Of a stretch of DNA of 64,000 bases, positions 33,750 through 42,853 are shown piece after piece. The stretch lies in NCBI RefSeq assembly GCF_900090105.1, contig NZ_FMDM01000013.1, positions 152,601-216,600 on the forward strand, read 5' to 3'. A model generated the notes under the pieces. That model had not been told where the DNA came from and did no database searches. It saw nothing but the letters and a program-made list of their open reading frames with translations. This DNA is from Micromonospora humi (GTDB lineage: Bacteria > Actinomycetota > Actinomycetes > Mycobacteriales > Micromonosporaceae). How positions within the stretch are numbered: position 1 is the first letter of the stretch; each line of letters begins with the position of its first letter. Made by a program: the position numbers and the translations under genes.

Positions 33750-34571
33750 ATGGCGGGCGGCGCGGGCAGGTGGGGTCGGCGCACGTTGCTGCGCCGGTCC
33801 GCACTGGTGCTCGGCGGCGCCGCGCTGGGTTCCGCGGCCACGGTGGAGAGCACCTGGCTGGCCGACCGCCGGCTCCCGTTGGCCGGCGGCCCGGCCAGCG
33901 CCACCCTCGGCAACCGCCGTCAGGACGTCGGCGGCGGCGGGGTGCAGGTGGTCTGGGGGGTCCGGGCCGGCGCTCCGCTGGTGGCGCTGACGTTCGACGA
34001 CGGCCCCCGGCCACAGTGGACCCCGATGGTGCTGGACACCCTGGCCGAGCACCGGGTGCCGGCGACGTTCTTCCTGGTCGGTGAGCGGGCCCGCCGGCAC
34101 GCCGCGCTGGTGCGGGGCCGGATGGCCGAGCACGAGGTGGGCAACCACAGCTGGGCGCACCACGACCTCGCCCGGATGGACGCCGCCACCGTGCACGACG
34201 ACCTGCGCCGCAGCCACGACGCGATCACCGCGGCCACCGGTTCGGCGCCCCGGCTGCTCCGTCCGCCCTGGGGCCACCTGGGCGGGGCGGTGCTGCACGC
34301 CGCGGCCCGGCTGGACTACCGGGTGGTGCTCTGGACGCTGCAGATGGTCGAGAGCGAATTCCCGCACGATCCGGTCGGGCACGCCCGGCGGATCGTCGCC
34401 GACGTGCGCCCCGGCACCATCCTGCTCGGCCACGACGTCGGCGACGAGCGGCGGCTGGTGGCGCTGCGCGGCCTGCCCGACATGATCGCCGGGCTGCGGG
34501 CCCGCGGCTACACCTTCGTCACGGTCTCCGACCTGCTGCGTCGCGCTGCCGGCCCGGGAGCGGCCCGATAG
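33750..34571 (+). CDS. Polysaccharide deacetylase (NodB/CE4 family), exported
   Basis: 273 aa. A twin-arginine-like signal (RRTLLRRSALVLGGAALGSA) is followed by a NodB homology domain. The catalytic motif 1 TFDDGP has Asp83 and Asp84; motif 2 NHSWAH has His133 and His137, the metal ligands; motif 3 is RPPWG; the late motif is LLGHDVGD. It should remove acetyl groups from a surface polysaccharide or peptidoglycan amino sugars. ATG 33750 is used; a TTG at 33732 is a weaker alternative. The MFS gene follows after 9 bp, with its own promoter overlapping this stop codon. Confidence 0.92.
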   Translation: MAGGAGRWGRRTLLRRSALVLGGAALGSAATVESTWLADRRLPLAGGPASATLGNRRQDVGGGGVQVVWGVRAGAPLVALTFDDGPRPQWTPMVLDTLAEHRVPATFFLVGERARRHAALVRGRMAEHEVGNHSWAHHDLARMDAATVHDDLRRSHDAITAATGSAPRLLRPPWGHLGGAVLHAAARLDYRVVLWTLQMVESEFPHDPVGHARRIVADVRPGTILLGHDVGDERRLVALRGLPDMIAGLRARGYTFVTVSDLLRRAAGPGAAR

Positions 34572-34574
34572 GGT
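34569..34574 (+). promoter_or_regulatory. -10 element TAGGGT of the leaderless MFS gene
   Basis: TAGGGT overlaps the polysaccharide deacetylase stop (TAG) and ends 6 nt before GTG 34581. This is the same geometry as argS, thrB and the DUF6412 gene. Confidence 0.5.
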
Positions 34575-34580
34575 GCCGGC

Positions 34581-35825
34581 GTGTCACCCACCCTGTCGGT
34601 CCTCGTCCGCAACCGCGACTTCCGGAACCTGTTCCTCGCCGAGCTGGTGGTCTTCGGCGCCGACTGGTTCGTCATGGTGCCGCTGCTGGTGCTCCTGCCC
34701 GACCTGACCGGCAGCGGGGTGTGGGGCGCGCTGGTGCTGGCCGTGGACACCGGCACCACCGCGCTGCTGCTGCCGTACGCCGGCACCATCGCCGACCGGT
34801 TCGACCGCCGCCGGGTCATGATGGCGGCCAACGTGGCCGCGCTCGTCGGCATCCTGCTGCTGCTCGGCGTCCGTTCCGGTCGGACGGCGTGGCTGGCCCT
34901 GGTGGCCATCGCGATCGTGGCGGTGGCGAAGGCGTTCTACTCGCCTGCCGCCCAGGCCGCGCTGCCCAATGTGGTCGAACCGGCGGACCTGGCGGCGGCC
35001 AACGCGGTCGCCGGCTCGGCCTGGGGCACGATGACCGTGGTCGGCGCCTCGCTCGGCGGCATCCTCAGCGCCGCCTCCGGGCCGTACGCCAGCTTCTGGG
35101 TGGCCGCCGCGGGCCTGGCCGGGGCGGCGGTCCTGGCCGCGCGGATCCGGCGGCCCCTGCAGGCGCCCCGGGACCCGGCGGCGACGGTGCCGCGCACGCT
35201 GGCGGCGATCCGTGAGGCGCTGGGCTACATCGCCCACCGGCCGCGCGTGCTGGCGCTGGTCACGGTGAAGTCGGCGGTCGGCCTGGGCAACGGCGTGCTG
35301 ACCGTCTTCCCGCTGCTGGCCGGCGTCTACGGCGTCGGCGCGGTCGGCGCCGGCCTGCTCTTCGCGGCCCGCGGCGCCGGGGCGCTGGTCGGCCCGATCC
35401 TGATGCGCCGGGTGCTCAGCAACCGGGCCTGGCTGCTCACCGGTCTCGCGCTGTCCATGTCGATGTACGGCCTGGCCTACCTGGGCGCCTCGGCGGTGTC
35501 CTGGTTCCCGCTGGTGCTGGTCCTGGTCTTCCTGGCCCACCTGGGCGGCGGCAGCAACTGGGTGCTGTCCAACTACGCCCTGCAGGGTGAGGTACCGGAC
35601 CGGCTGCGCGGCCGGGTCTTCGCCACCGACATGATGTTGGCCACCCTCGCCATCGCGGTCAGCCAACTGGTGGTGGCGCTGGTGGTGGACCGGGTGGACG
35701 AGCGCACCGTGCTGGCCGGCTGCGGCCTGGTCACCGTCGTCTACGCGGTCGGCTGGCGATTCGCCACCCGACGTCTCTCGCTGACCGACCCGGCCGAGGC
35801 GCCCGCCCCCGGACGGGCCGGCTGA
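34581..35825 (+). CDS. MFS transporter
   Basis: 414 aa, twelve predicted helices. The MFS motif A region reads AGTIADRFDRRRVMMAANVAALVG after helix 2, and a central loop near 200 (RIRRPLQAPRDPAATVPRTLAAIREAL) divides the halves. The opening VLVRNRDFRNLFLAELVVFGADWF resembles MefA-like drug:proton antiporters. The substrate is unknown. The GTG start has no ribosome binding site; the TAGGGT upstream suggests a leaderless transcript. It lies between the deacetylase gene and thrB, unrelated to either. Confidence 0.9.
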   Translation: MSPTLSVLVRNRDFRNLFLAELVVFGADWFVMVPLLVLLPDLTGSGVWGALVLAVDTGTTALLLPYAGTIADRFDRRRVMMAANVAALVGILLLLGVRSGRTAWLALVAIAIVAVAKAFYSPAAQAALPNVVEPADLAAANAVAGSAWGTMTVVGASLGGILSAASGPYASFWVAAAGLAGAAVLAARIRRPLQAPRDPAATVPRTLAAIREALGYIAHRPRVLALVTVKSAVGLGNGVLTVFPLLAGVYGVGAVGAGLLFAARGAGALVGPILMRRVLSNRAWLLTGLALSMSMYGLAYLGASAVSWFPLVLVLVFLAHLGGGSNWVLSNYALQGEVPDRLRGRVFATDMMLATLAIAVSQLVVALVVDRVDERTVLAGCGLVTVVYAVGWRFATRRLSLTDPAEAPAPGRAG

Positions 35826-35877
35826 CCGGCCGGTCCCAGGCTCCGGGCGGGTCGGGTGTGTGGTCGTACCCAGGCCC

Positions 35878-35883
35878 TAGCAT
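35878..35883 (+). promoter_or_regulatory. -10 element TAGCAT of leaderless thrB
   Basis: TAGCAT ends 6 nt before the thrB GTG at 35890, again with no ribosome binding site. Confidence 0.55.
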
Positions 35884-35889
35884 GAGCCC

Positions 35890-36792
35890 GTGCCGACGAC
35901 TTTCACCTCCGGTCCGGTGCGGGTCCGGGTGCCCGCGACCAGCGCCAACCTCGGTCCGGGCTTCGACGCGCTCGGGCTGGCCCTCGGCCGGCACGACGAC
36001 GTCACCGCCGAGGTGACCGACGGCGGTGTGCGGGTGGTGGTGACCGGCGAGGGCGCCGGTGAGCTGCCCTCGGACGACCGACACCTGGTGGTGACCGCCA
36101 TGCGGGCCGCCTTCGACCTGCTCGGCGGCCAGCCCGCCGGCCTGGCGCTGGAGTGCGTCAACCGCATTCCGCAGGCCCGCGGGCTCGGCTCGTCCTCGGC
36201 GGCGATCGTGGCCGGGGTGCTGGCGGCCCGCGCGCTGGTGCCCGACGGCGAGGGGCGGATGGACGACGAGGCGGCGCTGCGGCTGGCGGCGGAGTTGGAG
36301 GGGCATCCGGACAATGTGGCGCCCTGCCTGCTCGGCGGCTTCACGATCGCCTGGACGGAGCCGACCGGTGCTCGGGCGGTGTCGTTGCCGGTGGCGCCGG
36401 GCGTTCGTCCCACCGCCTTCGTGCCGGCCGAGCGCGGCCTGACCTCGGTGGCCCGGGCCGCGTTGCCGGCCACCGTGCCGCACGCCGACGCGGCGTCAAA
36501 CGCCGGTCGGGCCGCTCTGCTGGTGCACGCGCTGACCGCCGACCCGGGTCTGCTGCTGCCCGCCACCGTCGACCGCCTGCACCAGGAGCAGCGGGCACCG
36601 GGGATGCCGGGCACCGCGAAACTGGTCGCTGAGCTGCGTGAGGCCGGTGTGGCTGCCGTGGTCAGCGGGGCGGGGCCGACGGTGCTGGCGCTCTCCGACG
36701 TGCCGGCGCGATTCGGGGCGGGAACAGATTGGCGCCGTTGGGAGTTGCCGACAGATGTCAGCGGGGCCCGGGTTTTCCGGGGTAGACTTTGA
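35890..36792 (+). CDS. thrB: Homoserine kinase
   Basis: 300 aa GHMP-family kinase phosphorylating homoserine for threonine synthase. The N-terminal ATSANLGPGFDALGLAL and the ATP-binding loop PQARGLGSSSAAIVAG are intact, as is the late SGAGPTVLALS motif. It starts at a leaderless GTG. It belongs to the pathway of hom and thrC located 6 kb upstream but is separated from them by the RND, deacetylase and MFS genes. The rho promoter and leader follow directly. Confidence 0.95.
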   Translation: MPTTFTSGPVRVRVPATSANLGPGFDALGLALGRHDDVTAEVTDGGVRVVVTGEGAGELPSDDRHLVVTAMRAAFDLLGGQPAGLALECVNRIPQARGLGSSSAAIVAGVLAARALVPDGEGRMDDEAALRLAAELEGHPDNVAPCLLGGFTIAWTEPTGARAVSLPVAPGVRPTAFVPAERGLTSVARAALPATVPHADAASNAGRAALLVHALTADPGLLLPATVDRLHQEQRAPGMPGTAKLVAELREAGVAAVVSGAGPTVLALSDVPARFGAGTDWRRWELPTDVSGARVFRGRL

Positions 36793-37131
36793 CACGCCGA
36801 GCGGGACCCTGTTGCCGCAGGTCGGAAGAGTTGATTACGCTCTAGACCGAGCACAGCCGCGAAGCATGCGATCTTCCTGCGGTTCGGCGCACCCCCGAAG
36901 CTCTCGGCGGTCAGCCCGCCACCCCTGCCCAAGGCCTACGCCGCACCGCAGTTTCCACAGGTCGCCGCAGACGGCGAGACCTGCTCACCGATGTTGGTGA
37001 GTCGGGAAACCGCCCGGCTGCTGTGTCACAGACTCCCGCGACGCGTCCATGCGAGGCGGGTGCACCGAGGCCGCCCGGCCACCTGGTTCCACGACTCCGG
37101 GCAGCCCCGGCCTATCGAGGGAAGGAATCCA
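36783..37131 (+). promoter_or_regulatory. rho promoter and long 5' leader
   Basis: A -10 TAGACT (36783-36788) at the end of thrB starts a leader of about 335 nt before the rho TTG codon; a second candidate -10 (TACGCT/TAGACC) is near 36836-36847. There is no gene in the leader. A long untranslated leader before rho fits the autogenous control known in other bacteria, where Rho terminates its own leader. An in-frame ATG at 36991 lacks a ribosome binding site. Confidence 0.55.
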
Positions 37132-39282
37132 TTGAGCGACACCACCGACGTGACGTCGGATGTTTCCAACGTCGCTGGCGATGCCACCACCGCCGCCCCC
37201 ACGCGCCGTCGGCGTAGCGGCACCGGCCTGTCGGCGATGCTGCTGCCGGAGCTCCAGAGCCTGGCCGCGTCGCTCGGCATCTCTGGTACGGCTCGCATGC
37301 GCAAGGGCGAGCTGATCAGTGCGATCACCGAGCGGCAGGGCGGCGCCGCCGCCGGAACCCCTCGACCACGGGCCGAGGTCGCGGCCGCGGCCGCTCCCGC
37401 CCGTGAGGAGGTGCACGCCGAGGTCCGCGAGGAGCGGGCCGAGGGCGAGCGTCGCACCGCCGAGCCGGCGCCGGCCGCCGAGGCGACCGAGGGTCGTACC
37501 CGCGGACGCCGCACCCGGGCCACTGCCGCGACCGCGGAGACGCGCCCGGCAGAGACCCGCGCCGAGGAGGCTCCCGCCGAGACCGGCGACCGGGCCGAGC
37601 GCGGTGGCGACCGGGCGGAGCGCACCGACGACCGGGGCCGTGAGCGGGTCGAGCGCGGCGGCGAGCGTGCCGACCGCGGTGACCGTAACGACCGGGGTGA
37701 GCGTGCCGACCGTAACGACCGGGGCGAGCGTGCCGACCGTAACGACCGGGGCGAGCGCGGTGAGCGTGCCGAGCGGGGCGAGCGCAACGACCGGGGTGAC
37801 CGCAACGAGCGCGGTGACCGTAACGACCGGGGCGACCGCAACGACCGGGGCGAGCGCGGTGAGCGCGGTGAGCGCAACGACCGTGGCGAGCGTGCCGAGC
37901 GGGGTGACCGCAACGACCGCGGTGACCGTAACGATCGCGGCGACCGCAACGACCGGGGTGACCGCAACGACCGCGGTGACCGCAACGACCGGGGTCCGCG
38001 CGCCGATCGGGACAACGACGACGACGACGAGGGCGGCGGCCGGCGGGGCCGGCGCAGCCGGTTCCGTGACCGTCGGCGCGGGCGCGGCGAGCGTGGCGAG
38101 GGCGGCGACGGCGGCGGTGGCGGTGGCCGCGAGCCGCAGGTCGGCGAGGACGACGTGCTCGTCCCGGTCGCCGGCATCATCGACGTGCTCGACAACTACG
38201 CCTTCGTCCGGACCACCGGCTACCTGGCCGGCCCGAACGACGTGTACGTCTCGATGTCCCAGATCAAGAAGTACGGCCTGCGCCGCGGTGACGCCATCAC
38301 CGGCGCGGTCCGGGCGGCCCGGGACGGCGAGCAGCGGCGCGACAAGTACAACCCGCTGGTCCGGCTGGACACCATCAACGGCATGGAGCCGGAGGAGGCG
38401 CGGCGTCGGCCGGAGTTCTACAAGCTCACCCCGCTCTACCCGCAGGAGCGGCTGCGGCTGGAGACCGAGCCGCACATCCTGACCACCCGGGTGATCGACC
38501 TGGTGATGCCGATCGGCAAGGGCCAGCGGGCCCTGATCGTGTCGCCGCCGAAGGCCGGTAAGACGATGGTGCTGCAGGCGATCGCGAACGCGATCACCCG
38601 CAACAACCCGGAGTGCCACCTGATGGTGGTGCTGGTCGACGAGCGGCCGGAAGAGGTCACCGACATGCAGCGGTCGGTGAAGGGCGAGGTCATCGCGGCC
38701 ACGTTCGACCGTCCGCCGCAGGACCACACCACGATCGCCGAGCTGGCGATCGAGCGGGCGAAGCGCCTGGTCGAGCTGGGCCACGACGTGGTCGTGCTGC
38801 TCGACTCGGTGACCCGGCTCGGCCGGTCGTACAACCTGGCGGCGCCGGCCTCGGGCCGGATCATGTCGGGTGGTATCGACTCCACCGCGCTCTACCCGCC
38901 GAAGCGCTTCCTCGGCGCCGCCCGCAACATCGAGAACGGCGGCTCGCTGACCATCCTCGCCACCGCGCTGGTGGAGACCGGTTCGATGGCGGACACGGTC
39001 ATCTTCGAGGAGTTCAAGGGCACCGGCAACGCCGAGCTGAAGCTGGACCGGAAGATCGCCGACAAGCGGGTCTTCCCGGCGATCGACATCAACCCCTCCG
39101 GTACGCGCAAGGAGGAGGTCCTGTTCGCGCCGGAGGAGCTGGCGATCATCCACAAGCTCCGCAAGGTGCTGCACTCGCTGGACTCGCAGGCGGCGCTCGA
39201 CCTCCTGCTGGACCGGCTCAAGCAGTCCCGCACCAACATCGAGTTCCTGATGCAGATCGCGAAGTCCACCCCGGGCGAGTGA
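37132..39282 (+). CDS. rho: Transcription termination factor Rho with a long Arg/Asp/Asn-rich insertion
   Basis: 716 aa from TTG 37132 (site GAGGGAAGGA). Hexameric RNA helicase that terminates transcription. An N-terminal Rho_N domain (about 30-75) is followed by an insertion (about 80-335) dominated by DRNDRG and ERGDR repeats, then Asp/Gly-rich stretches. The RNA-binding cold-shock-like domain (about 338-395: DVLVPVAGIIDVLDNYAFVRTTGYL) and the ATPase core follow, with Walker A SPPKAGKTM (Lys477) and Walker B region VVVLLDSVTRLGRSYN. Actinobacterial Rho proteins often have such insertions, which bind RNA. The insertion DNA is a run of short in-frame repeats. A strong terminator follows. Confidence 0.96.
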   Translation: MSDTTDVTSDVSNVAGDATTAAPTRRRRSGTGLSAMLLPELQSLAASLGISGTARMRKGELISAITERQGGAAAGTPRPRAEVAAAAAPAREEVHAEVREERAEGERRTAEPAPAAEATEGRTRGRRTRATAATAETRPAETRAEEAPAETGDRAERGGDRAERTDDRGRERVERGGERADRGDRNDRGERADRNDRGERADRNDRGERGERAERGERNDRGDRNERGDRNDRGDRNDRGERGERGERNDRGERAERGDRNDRGDRNDRGDRNDRGDRNDRGDRNDRGPRADRDNDDDDEGGGRRGRRSRFRDRRRGRGERGEGGDGGGGGGREPQVGEDDVLVPVAGIIDVLDNYAFVRTTGYLAGPNDVYVSMSQIKKYGLRRGDAITGAVRAARDGEQRRDKYNPLVRLDTINGMEPEEARRRPEFYKLTPLYPQERLRLETEPHILTTRVIDLVMPIGKGQRALIVSPPKAGKTMVLQAIANAITRNNPECHLMVVLVDERPEEVTDMQRSVKGEVIAATFDRPPQDHTTIAELAIERAKRLVELGHDVVVLLDSVTRLGRSYNLAAPASGRIMSGGIDSTALYPPKRFLGAARNIENGGSLTILATALVETGSMADTVIFEEFKGTGNAELKLDRKIADKRVFPAIDINPSGTRKEEVLFAPEELAIIHKLRKVLHSLDSQAALDLLLDRLKQSRTNIEFLMQIAKSTPGE
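37675..38005 (+). repeat. In-frame tandem repeats in the rho insertion
   Basis: Short units of 12-18 bp (forms of GACCGTAACGACCGGGGT) encode DRNDRG-, ERGDR- and NDRGD-type repeats. They are irregular in order, unlike a CRISPR array, and vary only in multiples of three, so the reading frame is kept. Such tracts change length easily between strains. Confidence 0.85.
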
Positions 39283-39300
39283 CCTGACGGATCCGACGAC

Positions 39301-39329
39301 GAGGGGCACGGCCGCCGGCCGTGCCCCTC
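39301..39329 (+). terminator. Terminator after rho
   Basis: Perfect 13-bp arms GAGGGGCACGGCC (39301-39313) and GGCCGTGCCCCTC (39317-39329) with a 3-nt loop, followed by GTTCGTG. Confidence 0.85.
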
Positions 39330-39420
39330 GTTCGTGCCCGGGGCGCGGCGTATGAAGTTTTTCTACAGTTAAGTCGCAGGGTATTGAAACTTCTGTTCAT
39401 TCTCGGGTTGACTGGCGTCC

Positions 39421-42400
39421 ATGCGAACCCGCAGTCGATCCGCCCGTCTGACCGGCGTCCTTCTGCTCACGCCGCTGCTCACCCTCGCCGCTCCGGTGCC
39501 ACCCGCCGTCGCCGCGCCGCCCGTCGCCGCGCGCGCCGGTGTCGAACCGGCCGGTGGCCTGGAGACCGCCAAGACCACCCGTCCGGTCGCGCCCGGCCTG
39601 GACCTGACCTCCTTCGACAGGTACGACGCCGCCGGCTGGCTGCGGGCCGACGCGCTCACCGCCGACCTCTCCGGCGGGCTGACCGTCGACTACGTCAACT
39701 CCGGGGCGGTCACCCGGGACGAGCCGCTGCGCGCCGCGGTGGACCGGTCCCGGGCCGTGGCGGCGGTCAACGGCGACTTCTTCGACATCAACAACTCGGG
39801 TGCCGCGCAGGGCGTCGGCATCCGCTCCGGCGAGCTGGTGCAGTCGCCGACCGCCGGGCACCCCAACGCGGTCGGGATCGACGCCCGGGGCATCGGCCGG
39901 GTCGTCGAGGTCGGCTTCGAGGGCAGCGCCGCGCTGCCCGCCGGGCCGCTGTCGCTGACCCAGTTCAACAACATGGTGCAGCGCGACGGCGTCGGTGTGT
40001 TCACCGCGATGTGGGGGTCGTACCCCAGGCAGCGGGCGGTGGAGGGTGCCGCCCGGGTGGTCGAGGTGACGCTTACCGGCGGCCGGGTGGCCGGGGTGGC
40101 CACCACGGCGGGGGAGGGGCCGATTCCCGCCGGCAGCACGGTGCTGCTCGGCCGCGAGGCCGGCGCGGACGCGCTCGCCGCGCTGCGCCCCGGCGACGCG
40201 GTGGACGTGTCCTGGCGCCCGCGCGCCTCCGACGGCGGCGACCTGCGCGCGGCGGTCGGCGGCGGCAACGTGCTGGTCCGCGACGGGGTGCCGCAGACCG
40301 TCGCCGACCAGTCGCTGGCTCCACGTACCTCGGTCGGGTTCTCCGCCGACGGCCGCAAGATGATCATGCTGACGGTGGACGGCCGGCAGGTCGACAGTCG
40401 GGGCGTCACCCAGACCGAGATGGGTCGGATGATGGTCGAGCTGGGCGCGGCGAACGCGCTCAACCTCGACGGCGGCGGATCGTCAACGCTGCTGGCCCGC
40501 GAGCCGGGCGCCGCGGCGGTCCAGGTGGAGAACAGCCCCTCCGACGGCAGCGAACGGCCGGTGCCGAACGGGCTGGCGGTCTACGCGCCGAAGGGCAGCG
40601 GCCGGCTCGCCGGCTTCTGGCTGGAGACCGCGAGCGACCCGACCGCCGCGCCGGGCGTGGCCCCGGTGCGCGGTGGCCGGCCGGACCGGGTCTTCCCCGG
40701 CCTCACCCGGCGGCTCACCGCCGCCGGCTACGACGAGACGTACGGCCCGGCGGCCGGTGAACCGCGGTGGCGGGCCACGCACGGGCGGGTGGACGGCGAC
40801 GGGGTGTTCCGGGCCGGCAGCCCCGGCCCGAGCACCGTCACCGCCGCGCGGGGGCGGGCCCGCGGCACCCTGGACCTGACCGTGCTCGGCCCGCTGGAGC
40901 GGGTCGACGCCACCGTCGACCGGGTCGGCCTCGACCGGGCCGGCGACACCGGCCTGTTCGGCGTGGTCGGCTACGACGCCGAGGGGAACACCGCGCCGGT
41001 CGAACCGGCCGACCTGAGGCTGGAGTACGACCACGACCTGCTCTCCGTCACGCAAACCGCCGACGGCAACCTGGCCGTCAAGGCGCTCGCCGGTGCGGGC
41101 TCCGCGCTGGTCACCGCCCGGGTCGGCACGCGCACCACGGTGCTGCCGGTGACCGTCGGGCTGACCGACGTGCCGGTGGCCGGCTTCGACGACGCCGCGT
41201 CCTGGCGGTTCAGCCAGGCCCGGGCCGCCGGTTCGGTCGCCCCGGCCGACGGGCACACCGGCACCGGCCTGCGGATGTCGTACGACTTCGGCCAGTCCAC
41301 CGGCACCCGGGCCGCGTACGCCGATCCGCCGGCCTGGATCGACGTCCCCGGCCAGCCGCAGGCGTTCGGTATGTGGATCAAGGCGAACGGCACCGGCGAG
41401 TGGCCGAGCCTGCACCTGCACGACGCGCAGGACACCCAGTTCGTGCTCCGCGGCCCGTACCTGGACTGGACCGGCTGGAAGTACGTGGAGTTCGCGGTGC
41501 CGCCCGGCGTGCAGTACCCGGTGCGGGTGCGCCGGTTCTACGTGGCCGAGACCGACCCGGCGAAGCAGTACCGCAGCGAGGTGGTCGTCGACGACCTGGT
41601 GGCCCGGGTGCCGCCGGACGTGCAGGCGCCCCCGGAGCCGAACCGTACCGACCGGGTGGTGCTGCGCGACGGCACCGTGGACGGCGCGCCCTGGCGCTTC
41701 GCGGTGCTCTCCGACGCCCAGTTCGTCGCCGCCGACCCGGACAGCGAGCTGGTCGCCCAGGCCCGCCGTACGCTGCGCGAGGTCCGCGCCGCCCGGCCGG
41801 ACTTCCTGATCGTCGACGGTGACTTCGTGGACACCGCCTACCCGGCCGACTTCGCGCTGGCCAAGCGGATCCTGGACGAGGAACTGGGCGGCCAGGTGCC
41901 CTACTACTACGTGCCGGGCAACCACGAGATCATGGGCGCGCCGATCGACAACTTCCGGAGCGTCTTCGGGGACACCTCCCGCGTCTTCGACCACCGGGGC
42001 ACCCGCTTCGTCACCCTGTCCACGGCGACCGGTTCCCTGCGCGGGGGCGGGTTCGACCAGGTGGAGCTGCTGCGCCGGACGCTGGACGAGGCCGCCGCCG
42101 ACCGGTCGGTCGGCTCGGTCGCGGTGCTCTTCCACCACCCGCCGCGCGACCCCAGCCCGGCCAAGGCCAGCCAGCTCGGTGACCGCAAGGAGGCGGCCCT
42201 GGTCGAGCAGTGGCTGGCCGACTTCCAGCACCGCACCGGCAAGGGCGCGCTGACGGTCAACGGGCACGTGGGCACGTTCCACGCCGACCGGGTGGACGGC
42301 GTGCCGTACGTGGTCAACGGCAACGCGGGCAAGGACCCCTCCACCCCGGCCGGGCAGGGCGGGTTCACCGGCTGGACCGAGTTCGGGGTCGACCCGGTGA

Positions 42401-42804
42401 CGCCGCGGGAGGCGGAGCGGGCCCGCCGCGACCCGCTCCGCGAGGGGCCGGAGTGGGTCGCCGCGGAGATCCACGCCCACGTCGACCGGCTGGCGCTGAG
42501 CGCGCCGGCGGAGGTGCGCCTCGGCGCACCGGCCGCCGTGGCGGCCACGCTCACCCAGCCCGGCGGCCGGCAGGTGCCGGTGGCCGCGCCGGTCAGCGCG
42601 GACTGGGCCGGCTCGCCCAACCTGCACATCGGCGACGCGTCCGGGGTACGGCCGTGGCACGTGGCCCGCTTCGATCCGGTGACCGGCCGGCTCACCGCGC
42701 TGCGCCCGGGCGGCCGGGTGCTGCTCACGGTCACCGTCAACGGCGTCCGCGCCGAGACGACGGTGACCACCGCTGCGGCGGCCCGGGCGCGGGCCGCCGC
42801 CTGA
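39421..42804 (+). CDS. Secreted phosphodiester glycosidase / calcineurin-like phosphoesterase fusion
   Basis: 1127 aa. A signal peptide (about 1-31, ending AVAA) leads to an N-terminal phosphodiester glycosidase domain (NAGPA-like, about 95-400) with AVNGDFFDINNSGAAQGVGI and ALNLDGGGSSTLL. Beta-rich Ig-like and lectin-like domains occupy about 400-740. A metallophosphatase domain (about 755-970) carries AVLSDAQF, DGDFVDTAYP, VPGNHE, LFHHPP and NGHVGTFHAD. A last beta domain closes the protein. Cleavage of sugar-phosphate diesters on glycans such as teichoic acids, followed by phosphate removal, is a plausible combined role. There is no ribosome binding site; an A/T-rich upstream stretch (39355-39418) contains GTTCATT and GTTGACT, weakly like a PHO box. 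Confidence 0.88.
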   Translation: MRTRSRSARLTGVLLLTPLLTLAAPVPPAVAAPPVAARAGVEPAGGLETAKTTRPVAPGLDLTSFDRYDAAGWLRADALTADLSGGLTVDYVNSGAVTRDEPLRAAVDRSRAVAAVNGDFFDINNSGAAQGVGIRSGELVQSPTAGHPNAVGIDARGIGRVVEVGFEGSAALPAGPLSLTQFNNMVQRDGVGVFTAMWGSYPRQRAVEGAARVVEVTLTGGRVAGVATTAGEGPIPAGSTVLLGREAGADALAALRPGDAVDVSWRPRASDGGDLRAAVGGGNVLVRDGVPQTVADQSLAPRTSVGFSADGRKMIMLTVDGRQVDSRGVTQTEMGRMMVELGAANALNLDGGGSSTLLAREPGAAAVQVENSPSDGSERPVPNGLAVYAPKGSGRLAGFWLETASDPTAAPGVAPVRGGRPDRVFPGLTRRLTAAGYDETYGPAAGEPRWRATHGRVDGDGVFRAGSPGPSTVTAARGRARGTLDLTVLGPLERVDATVDRVGLDRAGDTGLFGVVGYDAEGNTAPVEPADLRLEYDHDLLSVTQTADGNLAVKALAGAGSALVTARVGTRTTVLPVTVGLTDVPVAGFDDAASWRFSQARAAGSVAPADGHTGTGLRMSYDFGQSTGTRAAYADPPAWIDVPGQPQAFGMWIKANGTGEWPSLHLHDAQDTQFVLRGPYLDWTGWKYVEFAVPPGVQYPVRVRRFYVAETDPAKQYRSEVVVDDLVARVPPDVQAPPEPNRTDRVVLRDGTVDGAPWRFAVLSDAQFVAADPDSELVAQARRTLREVRAARPDFLIVDGDFVDTAYPADFALAKRILDEELGGQVPYYYVPGNHEIMGAPIDNFRSVFGDTSRVFDHRGTRFVTLSTATGSLRGGGFDQVELLRRTLDEAAADRSVGSVAVLFHHPPRDPSPAKASQLGDRKEAALVEQWLADFQHRTGKGALTVNGHVGTFHADRVDGVPYVVNGNAGKDPSTPAGQGGFTGWTEFGVDPVTPREAERARRDPLREGPEWVAAEIHAHVDRLALSAPAEVRLGAPAAVAATLTQPGGRQVPVAAPVSADWAGSPNLHIGDASGVRPWHVARFDPVTGRLTALRPGGRVLLTVTVNGVRAETTVTTAAAARARAAA

Positions 42805-42853
42805 GGCCGGTGGGAGGGCTCCTCGACCTGGGGGAGGAGCCCTCCCACCGGCC
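42805..42853. terminator. Strong terminator hairpin
   Basis: Perfect 20-bp arms (42805-42824 and 42834-42853) with a 9-nt loop. It begins at the end of the phosphodiester glycosidase gene. Confidence 0.85.

Noticed and set aside
37675..38005. Short regular repeats resembling a CRISPR array
   Set aside because: The units are 12-18 bp, without unique spacers, and keep the rho reading frame; no cas gene is present.
39361..39420. PHO box upstream of the phosphodiester glycosidase gene
   Set aside because: GTTCATT and GTTGACT occur, but 12 nt apart rather than in the 11-nt direct-repeat phase, and only two units are visible. Kept as a weak suggestion, not a feature.
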